A stretch of DNA of 64,000 bases from Microbulbifer litoralis. Lineage in GTDB: Bacteria > Pseudomonadota > Gammaproteobacteria > Pseudomonadales > Cellvibrionaceae. The stretch spans positions 558,001-622,000 of the forward strand of contig NZ_JALKCV010000001.1 in assembly GCF_023634065.1 (NCBI RefSeq), in the 5' to 3' direction. Shown piece by piece: positions 1-9,106 of the stretch (position 1 is its first letter; each line of letters opens with the position of its first letter). The translations under genes were made by a program, and so were the position numbers. The notes under the pieces are model-generated. The model had not been told where the DNA came from, did not search any database, and was given only the letters and a program-made list of their open reading frames with translations.

Positions 1-333
1 CGACTCGCACTCCGGGCCCAACCCGGACAAGTAGCCCGGATGAAGCGCAGCGGAATCCGGGAGCCCCCTGCATCCAGGCTACGCCCTGTCGACTTGCACT
101 CCGGGCCCAACCCGGACAAGTAGCCCGGATGAAGCGCAGCGGAATCCGGGAGCACCCCTGCATCCGGGCTGCGCCCCGTCGACTTGCACTCCGGGCCCAA
201 CCCGGACAAGTAGCCCGGATGAAGCGCAGCGGAATCCGGGAGCGCGCCTGCATCCGGGCTGCGCCCTGTCGACTCGTACTCCGGGCCCACCCCGGACAAG
301 TAGCCCGGATGGAGCGCAGCGGAATCCGGGAGC
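1..333. repeat. Tandem array of about 90-bp intergenic repeat (3.7 copies)
   Basis: Four near-identical units begin at about 1, 90, 180 and 270, the last one partial. Each carries the imperfect inverted pair CCCGGATGAAG...GGAATCCGGG, so each unit can fold into a stem. Units differ by a few substitutions such as cgactcg versus cgacttg. The array is downstream of soxR (reverse strand) and may continue left of the window. I see no reason to call it coding, although it stays open in one frame because the unit length is close to a multiple of three. The core resembles short palindromic repeats scattered in gammaproteobacterial intergenic regions. Confidence 0.85.
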
Positions 334-368
334 CTTTCACCATCGCTCCCGGATCCGCCGCCATGTCT

Positions 369-845
369 CTACGACTTGCGGCGCACCTCTTCCAGGTACC
401 AGGCACCGCTACCCAGTTCCGCCGCCCTGTCGCCGGGATTGCGCAGGGGACAGCTTTTCATCGACAGGCAGCCGCAGCCAATACAACCGTCCAGGCTATC
501 GCGCAGCCTTGTCAACTGCTCGATGCGCGCATCCAGCTCCTCGTGCCACCGCGCCGACAATCTCGTCCAGTCTTTCTTGTTGGGTGTGCGGCCATCCGGC
601 AGAGTGTCCAGCGCCGCCTTGATTTCCGCCAGCGGGATACCGGTGCGTTGCGCGACCTTGATGATACTCACCCGCCGCAAGACATCCCGGGCGTAGCGCC
701 GCTGGTTGCCGCCGGTGCGCCAGCTTTTGATCAGCCCCTTGCTTTCGTAGAAATGCAGGGTGGATACCGCCAGGCCACTGCGCTCGGCCACCTCTCCCAC
801 ACTCAATTCGCGGTTGAGCTTGCTGCAACCGTCACCTTTCGCCAT
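369..845 (-). CDS. soxR: Redox-sensing transcriptional activator SoxR (MerR family)
   Basis: SoxR senses superoxide or redox-cycling compounds through a [2Fe-2S] cluster and activates target promoters by untwisting a 19-bp spacer. The 158-residue protein has the MerR winged helix at about residues 14-80 ([20 protein letters not shown]), a dimerisation helix, then the cluster motif [12 protein letters not shown] with Cys121, Cys124, Cys126 and Cys132. That spacing matches E. coli SoxR. I chose ATG 845 because GGAGG lies 7 nt upstream; a GTG at 851 sits too close to that site. It is divergent from the flavin reductase gene, with a SoxR-type promoter between them. No soxS is seen nearby, so it probably acts directly on its neighbours, as in pseudomonads. 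Confidence 0.96.
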   Translation of the reverse strand: MAKGDGCSKLNRELSVGEVAERSGLAVSTLHFYESKGLIKSWRTGGNQRRYARDVLRRVSIIKVAQRTGIPLAEIKAALDTLPDGRTPNKKDWTRLSARWHEELDARIEQLTRLRDSLDGCIGCGCLSMKSCPLRNPGDRAAELGSGAWYLEEVRRKS

Positions 846-884
846 GACCACCCCTCCACAGCGGCAATAAATTGCCGTCGCCTA

Positions 885-915
885 TTGACCTAAAGTTAAC
901 TTGAGCTTTTACACT
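885..915 (+). promoter_or_regulatory. SoxR-regulated promoter with soxbox
   Basis: The -35 TTGACC (885-890) and the -10 TACACT (910-915) are separated by 19 bp, the over-long spacer typical of MerR-family promoters. Inside it lies CCTAAAGTTAACTTGAGC (889-906), an imperfect dyad around GTTAAC that closely matches the E. coli soxS SoxR box. It drives the flavin reductase gene at 953; soxR reads away on the other strand. Confidence 0.9.
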
Positions 916-952
916 GCCCGGTAACAGATTGCAACCAACGGGAGAAATCACC

Positions 953-1486
953 ATGGAAAATACGCTCCGCATTGCGCTGATCTACGGCAGCACCCGCGAG
1001 GGCCGCCTCTGCGACACCATCGTCAACTGGACCGCCGCGCGCCTCCGGGAACTGGGCGACTACCAGCTCGACCTGATAGACCCGGCGGCCCCGGGCGATC
1101 TCCACCAGCGCCTGGATCGGGCCGACGGCTTTATTGTCGCAACCCCGGAATACAACCACGGCTATCCGGCCCCTCTGAAGGCCCTGATCGATTCCGCCAA
1201 GGCCGAGTGGCAGGCCAAGCCGGTGGGCTTCGTCAGCTACGGCGGGATCTCCGGTGGCAGCCGCGCCGTAGAGCAGTTGCGCCAGGTGTTCGCCGAGCTG
1301 CACGCGGTCACGCTGCGGGACAGCGTCGGCTTTATCAATGCCTGGGAACAGTTCGACAACGGCCGCCTGCGCGAGCCGGAGCGGGCCAACCGCTCCCTGC
1401 AGCGGCTGGTCGCCCACCTGCACTGGTGGGCCTCGGCACTGCGCAGTGCACGCGCACAGGTTCCCTACGGGGAGGTCGTCGCATGA
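953..1486 (+). CDS. NADPH-dependent FMN reductase family protein
   Basis: A 177-residue flavodoxin-fold reductase. It starts with a beta strand and phosphate-binding loop (IALIYGSTREGRLCDTIV) and has the family motif TPEYNHGYPAPLKALID at about residues 63-79, followed by KPVGFVSYGGISGG. These bind FMN and support NAD(P)H-dependent flavin, quinone or azo reduction. ATG 953 is preceded by GGGAG about 8 nt upstream; an in-frame ATG at 929 is less well placed. The promoter carries a SoxR box, so the gene is very likely induced by redox-cycling agents, where two-electron reduction of quinones is protective. It overlaps the next gene by four bases (ATGA). Confidence 0.9.
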   Translation: MENTLRIALIYGSTREGRLCDTIVNWTAARLRELGDYQLDLIDPAAPGDLHQRLDRADGFIVATPEYNHGYPAPLKALIDSAKAEWQAKPVGFVSYGGISGGSRAVEQLRQVFAELHAVTLRDSVGFINAWEQFDNGRLREPERANRSLQRLVAHLHWWASALRSARAQVPYGEVVA

Positions 1487-1815
1487 CCGGGACACCGACC
1501 GCTGCCATCTTCCGGCTCGACCGGTTCAGGATTCCCGAGAGCGCACGCGCCGAGTTCCTCCACAGGGTGCGGGAAACCCACCGGCTATTGCGGCGGCAAC
1601 CGGGCTTTGTCCGCGACCTGTTGCTGGAATCACCACTGCCGGGGGATTATTTTACCCTGGTCACGATGGTCGAGTGGCAGAGCGCGGGCGCACTGGAGAG
1701 CGCCCGCGCCGTGGTGACGGCCCGGCACGAGAGGGACAACTTCAATCCCCGCACACTGATGGCACGGCTCGGTATCGAGGCCAGCCTCGGCAGCTTCACC
1801 GAACTCGACAACTGA
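1483..1815 (+). CDS. Putative ABM-domain (antibiotic biosynthesis monooxygenase-like) protein
   Basis: A 110-residue soluble protein resembling the dimeric alpha-beta barrel ABM fold: IFRLDRFRIPES at the start, a helix with FLHRVRETHRLLRRQPGF, then DYFTLVTMVEWQSAGALESA. ABM proteins are cofactor-free monooxygenases or small-molecule binding proteins that often act on quinones. It is translationally coupled to the flavin reductase through an ATGA overlap, so it is part of the SoxR-controlled unit. A role in quinone handling beside a quinone/flavin reductase is inference. Confidence 0.75.
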   Translation: MTGTPTAAIFRLDRFRIPESARAEFLHRVRETHRLLRRQPGFVRDLLLESPLPGDYFTLVTMVEWQSAGALESARAVVTARHERDNFNPRTLMARLGIEASLGSFTELDN

Positions 1816-1946
1816 CAGAAACAGGCAGACGAGTGGACAAAACTATGCAACTTCAATACAGCACATCGACATTTGCGTTAGGATGTCGATCTGTCCCGCG
1901 CCAGGTCGACAGGCTGGATGGGTCATACTGAAAAGGAAGAAATACA

Positions 1947-2912
1947 GTGGAATCGATTATCTCCGTCAAAGGGCTCGGCAAAACCTATGCCGGTGGGTTT
2001 ACCGCCCTGAAGAATGTGGACCTGGATATCCGTCGCGGCGAGATATTTGCGTTGCTGGGTCCCAACGGCGCCGGCAAGACCACATTGATCAGCATTATCT
2101 GCGGTATCGTCAATCCCACCAGCGGCACAATTACCGCCGACGGTTGCGACATCGCCCGCGATTTCCGTGTGGCGCGCAGCAAGATCGGGCTGGTACCACA
2201 GGAGTTGGCCACCGACTCCTTCGAGAGCGTCATGGCAACGGTCAAGTTCAGCCGCGGCCTGTTCGGCAAGGCCCCGAACCCGGCCTACCTCGAGAAGCTG
2301 CTGCGCCAGCTCTCCCTGTGGGAAAAGAAGGACAGCAAGATCATGGCGCTGTCCGGCGGCATGAAGCGCCGGGTGATGATCGCCAAGGCGCTGTCACACG
2401 AGCCGGACATCCTGTTTCTCGATGAGCCCACCGCGGGCGTGGATGTGGAGCTGCGCCGGGATATGTGGGAAATGGTACGCGGCCTGCGCGAATCCGGGGT
2501 GACCATTATTCTGACCACCCACTATATCGAAGAGGCCGAGGAAATGGCCGATCGCATAGGTGTGATCAATCGCGGCGAAGTGGTACTGGTGGAAGACAAG
2601 AACACCCTGATGCAGAAGATGGGTGAGAAGGAGCTGAGCCTGCACCTGCCGGAGCCGCTGCAGCAGGTGCCGGAGACACTGCGCGACCTGCCACTGACCC
2701 TGAACGAGGACGGCAGCCAGCTGATCTACCGCTTCGACATCAAGAGCAGCGATACCGGCATTACCGAATTCCTGCGCCGGCTGAACGAGGCCGACATCGA
2801 GTTCCGCGACCTGCACACGCGGGAGAGTTCCCTCGAGGAGATTTTCGTCGGGCTGGTGCACAACGCGCGCAGTGAGCAGGCAGAGCAGTTGACCAAGGAG
2901 ACGCAGGAATGA
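1947..2912 (+). CDS. ABC transporter ATP-binding protein (YadG-like exporter)
   Basis: The 321-residue nucleotide-binding subunit of an ABC-2 type exporter. Walker [10 protein letters not shown] is at about residues 40-48, the signature LSGGMKRR near 133 and Walker B ILFLDEP near 154, followed by an H-loop in [12 protein letters not shown]-terminal extension of about 90 residues follows the ATPase core, as in drug/polysaccharide exporters of this class. The start is GTG 1947 behind GGAAG. It overlaps the permease gene by ATGA, forming a two-gene exporter like E. coli yadGH. The substrate cannot be told from sequence. Confidence 0.93.
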   Translation: MESIISVKGLGKTYAGGFTALKNVDLDIRRGEIFALLGPNGAGKTTLISIICGIVNPTSGTITADGCDIARDFRVARSKIGLVPQELATDSFESVMATVKFSRGLFGKAPNPAYLEKLLRQLSLWEKKDSKIMALSGGMKRRVMIAKALSHEPDILFLDEPTAGVDVELRRDMWEMVRGLRESGVTIILTTHYIEEAEEMADRIGVINRGEVVLVEDKNTLMQKMGEKELSLHLPEPLQQVPETLRDLPLTLNEDGSQLIYRFDIKSSDTGITEFLRRLNEADIEFRDLHTRESSLEEIFVGLVHNARSEQAEQLTKETQE

Positions 2913-3670
2913 ACTGGTACGGAATCCGAGCCATCTACAAATTCGAAATGGCCCGCACCTGGCGCACTCTGATGCAGAGTATCGCCTCGCCGGTGCTGTC
3001 GACGTCGCTCTACTTCATTGTCTTCGGCGCCGCCATCGGCTCGCGCATGGGGGATATCGACGGGGTCAGCTACGGCGCCTTCATCATTCCCGGGCTGATC
3101 ATGCTGTCACTGCTGTCGGAGAGCATCTCCAACGCCTCTTTCGGGATCTTTTTCCCGAAATTTTCCGGCACCATCTACGAGGTGCTATCGGCACCGGTGT
3201 CGGCGTTCGAGATTGTCGCCGGCTATGTCGGGGCCGCGGCCACCAAGTCGATCATTCTCGGCCTGCTGATACTGGTTACCGCGCGCTTTTTCGTCGACTA
3301 CCACATCGTGCACCCCTTCTGGATGCTGGGTTTCCTGGTATTGACGGCGCTCACGTTCAGCATGTTCGGCTTTATCATCGGCATCTGGGCCGACGATTTC
3401 CAGAAGTTGCAGGTGATCCCGCTGATGGTGGTCACGCCGCTCACCTTTCTCGGCGGCGCCTTCTATTCCATCAACATGCTGCCGGAGATCTGGCAGAAGA
3501 TCACCCTGTTCAACCCGGTGGTCTACCTGATCAGCGGTTTCCGCTGGGCCTTCTACGGCGTGGCGGACGTCAACGTGGGGGTCAGCCTGGGCATGACCAT
3601 GCTCTTCCTGCTGCTGTGCATGACCGGGATCTGGTGGATCTTCCGCACCGGCTACCGGATCAAGACGTAA
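2909..3670 (+). CDS. ABC-2 type transporter permease (YadH-like)
   Basis: A 253-residue integral membrane subunit with about six transmembrane segments and the ABC-2 signature region [20 protein letters not shown] near residues 209-228. It pairs with the ATPase encoded immediately upstream (four-base overlap), forming a complete inner-membrane exporter from one ATPase and one permease. The length fits YadH-type permeases. The next gene is on the opposite strand, so transcription of this unit ends near 3680. Confidence 0.92.
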   Translation: MNWYGIRAIYKFEMARTWRTLMQSIASPVLSTSLYFIVFGAAIGSRMGDIDGVSYGAFIIPGLIMLSLLSESISNASFGIFFPKFSGTIYEVLSAPVSAFEIVAGYVGAAATKSIILGLLILVTARFFVDYHIVHPFWMLGFLVLTALTFSMFGFIIGIWADDFQKLQVIPLMVVTPLTFLGGAFYSINMLPEIWQKITLFNPVVYLISGFRWAFYGVADVNVGVSLGMTMLFLLLCMTGIWWIFRTGYRIKT

Positions 3671-3696
3671 CAGGCCGGCGGTGCGCACGGCGCACC

Positions 3697-4341
3697 CTAT
3701 TCGCGGGTTCCGTAGGCGCGCATGAACACCTGCACCGCCGCGGCGACCCGCTCGCGGTTTTCCGCCTCCGACGGCGCCTCGCAGCAGCCGATCAGTACCT
3801 GCACGTTCCGGCAGCCCCCCTGCAGCAGGCCGAAGAAAAACTCCGCCGCCGTAGCGGGGTCCTCCACCCGCAGCAACTCCAGTTCCTGCGCGCGGCGCAG
3901 GAAACGCTCCATCTGCGTCAGCGTGCGCCGCGGGCCGGCCTCGTAGAACAGCTGCGCCATCTCCGTATCGCGCCCGCCCATACCGCACAGCAGTCGCATC
4001 AGGCGCACTGAATCCTCACTGTCGATCATCTCCAGGAAGGCCTCGCCGATCCGCTGCAGCATCCCGGCCACCGAGGCCCCCTCCTCCAGGTCGAACATCG
4101 GCATCGGCATCTGGCTGCCGCACTTGGCCTCCACCGCGGCGCTGAACAGCGTCGCCTTGTCGGAAAAATGGCTGTAGACAGTCAGTTTTGACACGCCGGC
4201 GGCCGCGGCCACCGCATCCATACTGGTACCGGCAAAGCCCTCCGACAGGAACAGCCCCTTGGCCGCATCGAGTATCGCCCGGCGCTTGGCCGGGTCCTTC
4301 GGGCGGCCCCTCGACGCGGCCGGAGAAGACAGTTCAGACAT
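3697..4341 (-). CDS. TetR/AcrR family transcriptional regulator
   Basis: A 214-residue repressor. The N-terminal helix-turn-helix at about residues 17-63 reads AKRRAILDAAKGLFLSEG, then TSMDAVAAAAGVSKLTVYSHF, typical of TetR proteins. The C-terminal ligand-binding half resembles AcrR/TetR_C with AEFFFGLLQGGCRNVQVLIG. It is divergent from the RND adaptor and pump genes with only 110 bp between, so it very likely represses them and itself. Candidate operators lie in that gap. The inducer is unknown. Confidence 0.92.
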   Translation of the reverse strand: MSELSSPAASRGRPKDPAKRRAILDAAKGLFLSEGFAGTSMDAVAAAAGVSKLTVYSHFSDKATLFSAAVEAKCGSQMPMPMFDLEEGASVAGMLQRIGEAFLEMIDSEDSVRLMRLLCGMGGRDTEMAQLFYEAGPRRTLTQMERFLRRAQELELLRVEDPATAAEFFFGLLQGGCRNVQVLIGCCEAPSEAENRERVAAAVQVFMRAYGTRE

Positions 4342-4349
4342 AGTGCTCC

Positions 4350-4398
4350 ATATACTGGACTCGAGAGTTCAATAAAATTACTATACTCGCCAGTATAA
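4350..4398. promoter_or_regulatory. Candidate TetR operator region between regulator and efflux genes
   Basis: TATACT-CGCC-AGTATA is a perfect dyad at 4382-4397. A second half-site TATACTGG lies at about 4351-4358, facing CCAGTATA at 4390-4397. These dyads sit between the divergent start codons at 4341 and 4452, where a local repressor should bind. Assignment to this TetR protein is inference. Confidence 0.55.
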
Positions 4399-4451
4399 CA
4401 TTACCGGCGGGTCCGGCGCCCGTTGGCACCTGTAGAGGGAAGGGAGTTTCC

Positions 4452-5570
4452 ATGGTCCGATCGCTCACTCTCACCGGCATTGCCGCGGCGGCACTGGCTC
4501 TCGCCGCCTGCTCGCCACCGGAAGCCGATACCGGCGAACAACCGCGCCCCGCCATCGTCGTGCAGCCACAGCAGGCCGGCGTGGAGCGCGAGATCTATCC
4601 CGGCGAGGTGCGCGCCCGCTACGAGCCCGACCTCGCCTTCCGTATCGGCGGCAAGATCAGCCGGCGGCTGGTACAGGTGGGCGACCGGGTCAACCGCGGC
4701 GACCCACTGGCGGAACTCAACGCAGAAGACCTGCAACTGGAGCTGGACGGCGCCCGCGCCCAGCTCGATTCCGCACAGGCCGACCAGCGCCTCGCCAGCA
4801 ACGAACGGCAACGACACCGCTCGCTGCTGGAGCGCCAGCTGGTCAGCCAGTCCCAGTTCGATACCGTCGAGAGCCGCTACGATGCCAGCACCGCGCAGCT
4901 GGAGCGGGCCCGCGCCAACCTGGAAGTGGCCCGCAACCGCGCCGGCTACGCGGTATTGAAAGCGCCGCGGGACGGCGTGATCGCCCGGCGCCAGGCAGAG
5001 GCCGGCCAGGTGGTGGCCGCCGGCCAGACAGTGTTCACGCTGGCGGCGGACGGCGACCGGGAAGTGCGCATCGACCTGCCGGAACAACAGATCGACCGCT
5101 TCGCCGTGGGGCAGACAGTCACGCTGGAACTCTGGTCGCGCCCGGGCGAACCCTTCAACGGGCAGATTCGCGAACTCTCCCCCGCCGCCGATCCGGCCTC
5201 GCGCACCTTCGAGGCGCGGGTGGCCTTCGACAACGAAAAAGTCAAAGCCGACCTGGGCCAGAGCGCGCGCGTGTTTGCCGACACCGGTGAACGCCACGGG
5301 GCCCTGTCGATCCCGCTGGCGGCGCTGACCGCGGACAATGGCAACCCCTTCGTCTGGGTATTGGATCCGGACGGCAACACCCTGCACAAGACACCGGTTA
5401 CCGTGGGCGCCTTCGGCACGGAGCGGGTGCCGGTGCTGGATGGCCTGGCTCCCGACAACTGGGTAGTGGCCGCCGGCACGCAACTGTTGCGGGACGGCCA
5501 GCGGGTGCGGCCGGTAGACCGGATGAACCGGCCGGTGGAAATCGAGTCTTCGCAGCCCCGGCAGAATTGA
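4452..5570 (+). CDS. RND efflux periplasmic adaptor subunit (lipoprotein)
   Basis: A 372-residue membrane fusion protein. A signal peptide ends in the lipobox LAAC with Cys20, so it should be anchored in the inner membrane. It then has a lipoyl/barrel-sandwich half (IGGKISRRLVQVGDRVNRGD), an alpha-helical hairpin at about residues 90-165 rich in Q/E/R, the second lipoyl half (VLKAPRDGVIARRQAEAGQ) and a beta-barrel domain. It bridges the inner-membrane pump encoded next to an outer-membrane channel. No TolC-like gene is present, so a channel encoded elsewhere is presumably used. It is under a divergent TetR gene. Confidence 0.94.
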   Translation: MVRSLTLTGIAAAALALAACSPPEADTGEQPRPAIVVQPQQAGVEREIYPGEVRARYEPDLAFRIGGKISRRLVQVGDRVNRGDPLAELNAEDLQLELDGARAQLDSAQADQRLASNERQRHRSLLERQLVSQSQFDTVESRYDASTAQLERARANLEVARNRAGYAVLKAPRDGVIARRQAEAGQVVAAGQTVFTLAADGDREVRIDLPEQQIDRFAVGQTVTLELWSRPGEPFNGQIRELSPAADPASRTFEARVAFDNEKVKADLGQSARVFADTGERHGALSIPLAALTADNGNPFVWVLDPDGNTLHKTPVTVGAFGTERVPVLDGLAPDNWVVAAGTQLLRDGQRVRPVDRMNRPVEIESSQPRQN

Positions 5571-5578
5571 TGCGAGAA

Positions 5579-5630
5579 CCTGCCTGCATACAAACGGCCG
5601 GCGGGTTTCGACCCCTCGCCCGCAGGCAGG
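5579..5630. repeat. Intercistronic inverted repeat
   Basis: CCTGCCTGC (5579-5587) and GCAGGCAGG (5622-5630) are inverted arms between the adaptor and pump genes. The outer flank resembles the GTAGGAGCCTGCC palindrome near 39121, so this is probably a degenerate copy of the same dispersed element. It could modulate the relative expression of the two efflux genes. Confidence 0.6.
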
Positions 5631-5676
5631 CTCCCACAAGGCCCCGGCCGGGGGAAAACCTTCAGGAAGAATCACT

Positions 5677-8600
5677 ATGGCTTTCAATCTCTCCGAGTGG
5701 GCGCTGAAGAACCGCCCGCTGGTGCTCTACGCCATCGTCCTGATGGGACTGATGGGCATCTATTCCTATACGCAACTGGGCCAGAGCGAGGACCCACCGT
5801 TTACTTTCAAGGTGATGGTGGTCAATACCCTGTGGCCCGGCGCCAGCGCCGGGGAAGTCTCCCGCCAGATTACCGAGCGGGTGGAAAAAAAGCTGATGGA
5901 GACCGGTGACTACGACCGCATCACCTCCTTCTCCCGCCCCGGCCAGTCCCAGGTAATGTTCGTCGCCCGCGACGATATGCGCTCCAGTGAAATCCCCGAT
6001 CTCTGGTACCAGGTGCGCAAGAAGATCGGCGACATCCGCCACACACTGCCGCCGGATATCCAGGGGCCATTTTTCAACGACGAGTTCGGCACCACCTACG
6101 GCAATATCTATGCGCTGACCGGGGCCGATTTCGACTACGCGCTGAAAAAGGATTACGCCGAGCGCCTGCAGCTGGCGCTGCAGCGGGTCGAGGATGTGGG
6201 CAAGGTGCAGCTGGTCGGCCTGCAGGACGAGAAAATCTGGGTCGAGCTCTCCAATACCAAGCTCGCCTCGCTGGGCATTCCCATGTCCGCCGTGCAGTCC
6301 GCGCTGCAATCCCAGAACGCCGTCGCCGACGCCGGCTTTGTGGAGACCGGCAGCGACCGGGTGCGCATTCGCGTCAGCGGCCAGTTCCGTTCCGTCGACG
6401 AAATCCGCCGCTTCCCGATCACTGTCGGCGGCCGCACCCAGCAACTGGGCGATATCGCCGAAGTACAGCGCGGCTTTAGCGACCCGCCGCAACCGCGCAT
6501 GCGCTTTATGGGCGACGATGCCATCGGTATCGCCGTGTCCATGAAAGCCGGCGGCGATATCCTGGCACTGGGGGAAAACCTGGATGCCGCCTTTGCCGAA
6601 CTGCAACAGGACCTGCCGCTGGGGCTGGAACTGCGCAAGGTCTCCGACCAGCCGGCGGCGGTAAAACGCAGCGTGGGTGAATTCGTCAAGGTGCTGGCGG
6701 AGGCACTGGCCATCGTGATGCTGGTGAGTTTCTTCTCGCTGGGTATACGCACCGGCCTGGTGGTGGCCCTGTCGATCCCGCTGGTGCTGGCGATGACTTT
6801 CGCCCTGATGCAGTATTTCGATATCGGCCTGCACAAGATCTCCCTCGGCGCCCTGGTACTGGCCCTGGGGCTGATGGTGGACGACGCCATCATCGCCGTG
6901 GAAATGATGGCGATCAAGATGGAACAGGGTTTCAGCCGCCTCAAGGCCGCCGGTTTCGCCTGGACCAGCACCGCCTTCCCGATGCTGACCGGCACCCTGA
7001 TCACCGCCGCCGGCTTCCTGCCCATCGCCACGGCCCAGTCGGGCACCGGTGAATACACCCGCTCGATATTCCAGGTGGTCACACTCTCCCTGCTCGCCTC
7101 CTGGGTGGCGGCGGTGGTATTCGTGCCCTATCTCGGCGACCGCCTGCTGCCGGACCTGACCCGCCGCGACAGCAGCGGCGAGGTACAGGATCCCTACCAG
7201 AAACCGTTTTACCGGCGTTTCCGCCGGCTGGTGCAATGGTGCCTGAGCTATCGCAAAACGGTCATCGCGCTGACGTTGCTTGTTTTTGTCGGCTCACTGG
7301 CACTGTTCCGCTTTGTCCCGCAGCAGTTCTTCCCCTCTTCCGCACGCCTGGAACTGATGGTGGATATGAAACTGAGCGAGAGCGCCTCGCTGACCGCAAC
7401 CGAACGGCAGGCCGCGCGGCTGGAAAAACTGCTGGCCGAAAACCCGCTGGTGGACAACTACGTGGCCTATGTGGGCACCGGTTCGCCGCGCTTCTACCTG
7501 CCGCTGGACCAGCAACTGCCGGCGGCCAGTTTCGCGCAGTTTGTGGTGCTGACCCGATCGATCGAGGAGCGGGAGCAGGTGCGCAGCTGGCTGATCTCGA
7601 CCATGCACGAGCAGTTCCCCACGGTGCGCTCGCGTATCTCGCGGCTGGAAAATGGCCCGCCGGTGGGCTACCCGGTGCAGTTCCGCGTGTCCGGCGAACA
7701 TATTCCGGAAGTGCGGACAATCGCCCGCGAAGTGGCGGACCGGGTGCGGGAAAATCCGGCCGTGAGTAATGTGCACCTGGACTGGCAGGAGCCCAGCAAG
7801 GCGGTGCAGCTCAATATCGACCAGGCCCGCGCCCGCGCCCTGGGCGTGACCAGCGCCGATCTTTCCCGCGCACTGCAGAGTTCCCTGGCCGGCGTTGCCG
7901 TCAGCCAATACCGGGAGGACAACGAACTGATCGATGTACAGGTGCGCGGCAGCGACGGCGAGCGCGGTGCACTGGGCAGGCTGGGCAACCTGGCGGTGCA
8001 GACCGGGAGCGGTCGCAGCGTGCCATTGAACCAGATTGCGACGCTGGAATACGGCTTCGAGGAGGGCGTTATCTGGCACCGCGACCGCCTTCCGACGGTA
8101 ACCGTGCGCGCGGATATCTATGGAGAACAGCAGCCTGCCACCGTCGTGAACCAGGTCTGGCCGCGGCTGGACGAAATCCGCGCGTCGCTGCCGCCGGGTT
8201 ACCTGCTGGAAATCGGCGGCGCCGTGGAGGAATCCGCTCGCGGCCAGGAATCCGTCAACGCCGGTATGCCGCTGTTCGTGCTGGTGGTGGTGACGCTGCT
8301 GATGCTGCAGTTGCGCAGCTTCTCCCTGTCCACGATGGTGTTTTTGACTGCGCCGCTGGGTATTGTCGGCGTCACCCTGTTCCTGCTGGTCTTCCGCCAG
8401 CCGTTCGGTTTCGTGGCCATGCTCGGCACCATCGCACTGGCGGGCATGATCATGCGCAACTCGGTCATCCTGGTGGACCAGATCCAGCAGGACATCAAAC
8501 AGGGACTGGCGCCCTGGGAGGCGATTGTCGAGTCCACGGTGCGGCGTTTCCGGCCGATCGTGCTGACGGGCCTGACCGCCGTGCTGGCGATGATCCCACT

Positions 8601-8784
8601 GTCGCGCAGCGACTTTTTCGGTCCCATGGCGGTGGCGATCATGGGTGGGCTGATTGTGGCCACGGCGCTGACACTGCTGTTTTTACCGGCACTTTACGCG
8701 GCCTGGTTCAGAGTCCGGGAAGAGAGCAGCGAAACGACAGAATACCAATCGATGCGGCGGGGGGAGCTTGTCGGGGAATTGTAG
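5677..8784 (+). CDS. RND family efflux pump permease subunit
   Basis: A 1035-residue inner-membrane pump of the HAE/AcrB superfamily, the expected full length. There is one N-terminal transmembrane helix, a large periplasmic loop, a six-helix bundle with the proton-relay pair Asp402-Asp403 in GLMVDDAIIAVE (GAC GAC at 6880-6885), and a second half with the same topology ending LIVATALTLLFLPALYAAWF. By general resemblance it sits nearer the TriC/VexF-like branch, whose partner is a single lipoprotein adaptor, than AcrB itself. Export of toxic amphiphiles by proton antiport is the family role; the substrate is unknown. It is co-transcribed with the adaptor. Confidence 0.96.
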   Translation: MAFNLSEWALKNRPLVLYAIVLMGLMGIYSYTQLGQSEDPPFTFKVMVVNTLWPGASAGEVSRQITERVEKKLMETGDYDRITSFSRPGQSQVMFVARDDMRSSEIPDLWYQVRKKIGDIRHTLPPDIQGPFFNDEFGTTYGNIYALTGADFDYALKKDYAERLQLALQRVEDVGKVQLVGLQDEKIWVELSNTKLASLGIPMSAVQSALQSQNAVADAGFVETGSDRVRIRVSGQFRSVDEIRRFPITVGGRTQQLGDIAEVQRGFSDPPQPRMRFMGDDAIGIAVSMKAGGDILALGENLDAAFAELQQDLPLGLELRKVSDQPAAVKRSVGEFVKVLAEALAIVMLVSFFSLGIRTGLVVALSIPLVLAMTFALMQYFDIGLHKISLGALVLALGLMVDDAIIAVEMMAIKMEQGFSRLKAAGFAWTSTAFPMLTGTLITAAGFLPIATAQSGTGEYTRSIFQVVTLSLLASWVAAVVFVPYLGDRLLPDLTRRDSSGEVQDPYQKPFYRRFRRLVQWCLSYRKTVIALTLLVFVGSLALFRFVPQQFFPSSARLELMVDMKLSESASLTATERQAARLEKLLAENPLVDNYVAYVGTGSPRFYLPLDQQLPAASFAQFVVLTRSIEEREQVRSWLISTMHEQFPTVRSRISRLENGPPVGYPVQFRVSGEHIPEVRTIAREVADRVRENPAVSNVHLDWQEPSKAVQLNIDQARARALGVTSADLSRALQSSLAGVAVSQYREDNELIDVQVRGSDGERGALGRLGNLAVQTGSGRSVPLNQIATLEYGFEEGVIWHRDRLPTVTVRADIYGEQQPATVVNQVWPRLDEIRASLPPGYLLEIGGAVEESARGQESVNAGMPLFVLVVVTLLMLQLRSFSLSTMVFLTAPLGIVGVTLFLLVFRQPFGFVAMLGTIALAGMIMRNSVILVDQIQQDIKQGLAPWEAIVESTVRRFRPIVLTGLTAVLAMIPLSRSDFFGPMAVAIMGGLIVATALTLLFLPALYAAWFRVREESSETTEYQSMRRGELVGEL

Positions 8785-9106
8785 GGGCGAACCTGTGTTC
8801 ATCTCTGATTTCCGTGCCCCGAAACTGGATGTTCTAAGCAAATGCAGTGGCAGCCCTGATGCCGGGAAGGGTTTCGGGACACGCCGTAAATCCATCCCTG
8901 GAGGCTTGTCTGCGAGGTCCCTCTCGCAGACAGTCCCGAAACCCTTCCCGGCATCAGGGCCTTCTCATCGGCTTCATAGTTCTTTTTAGGCCCCGTACAG
9001 AGATAGATAGAAACTCTAATGTCGATGCGAAGGCGCCACTAAACTCTTTTACATCACGGCCCGAAGCGGCATTAACAAACAGAACGAACACAAGGTTCGT
9101 CCCTAC
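8781..9106. repeat. Nested inverted repeats between RND pump and GDPD genes
   Basis: This 318-bp gap holds no gene. The outer arms are GTAGGGGCGAACCTGTGTTC (8781-8800) and its near complement GAACACAAGGTTCGTCCCTAC ending at 9106. Inside is a perfect 28-bp inverted repeat: 8853-8880, starting GCCCTGATGCCGGGAAGGG, pairs with 8933-8960. The loop carries a further small hairpin (gtctgcgag...ctcgcagac). The outer arm family recurs at 37701-37787, so this looks like one dispersed element that received another. Confidence 0.8.

Noticed and set aside
1-333. CRISPR array at the left edge
   Set aside because: Units of about 90 bp are identical throughout, with no variable spacers.
129-893. A long plus-strand frame across the repeat array and soxR
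   Set aside because: It runs antisense through soxR and gains length from the near-in-frame 90-bp repeat; the protein has no sensible features.
5662-7236. A 524-codon open frame on the reverse strand inside the RND pump gene
   Set aside because: It is antisense to a clear RND permease; high GC leaves antisense frames open, and its translation is His/Gln/Gly-rich with no domain.
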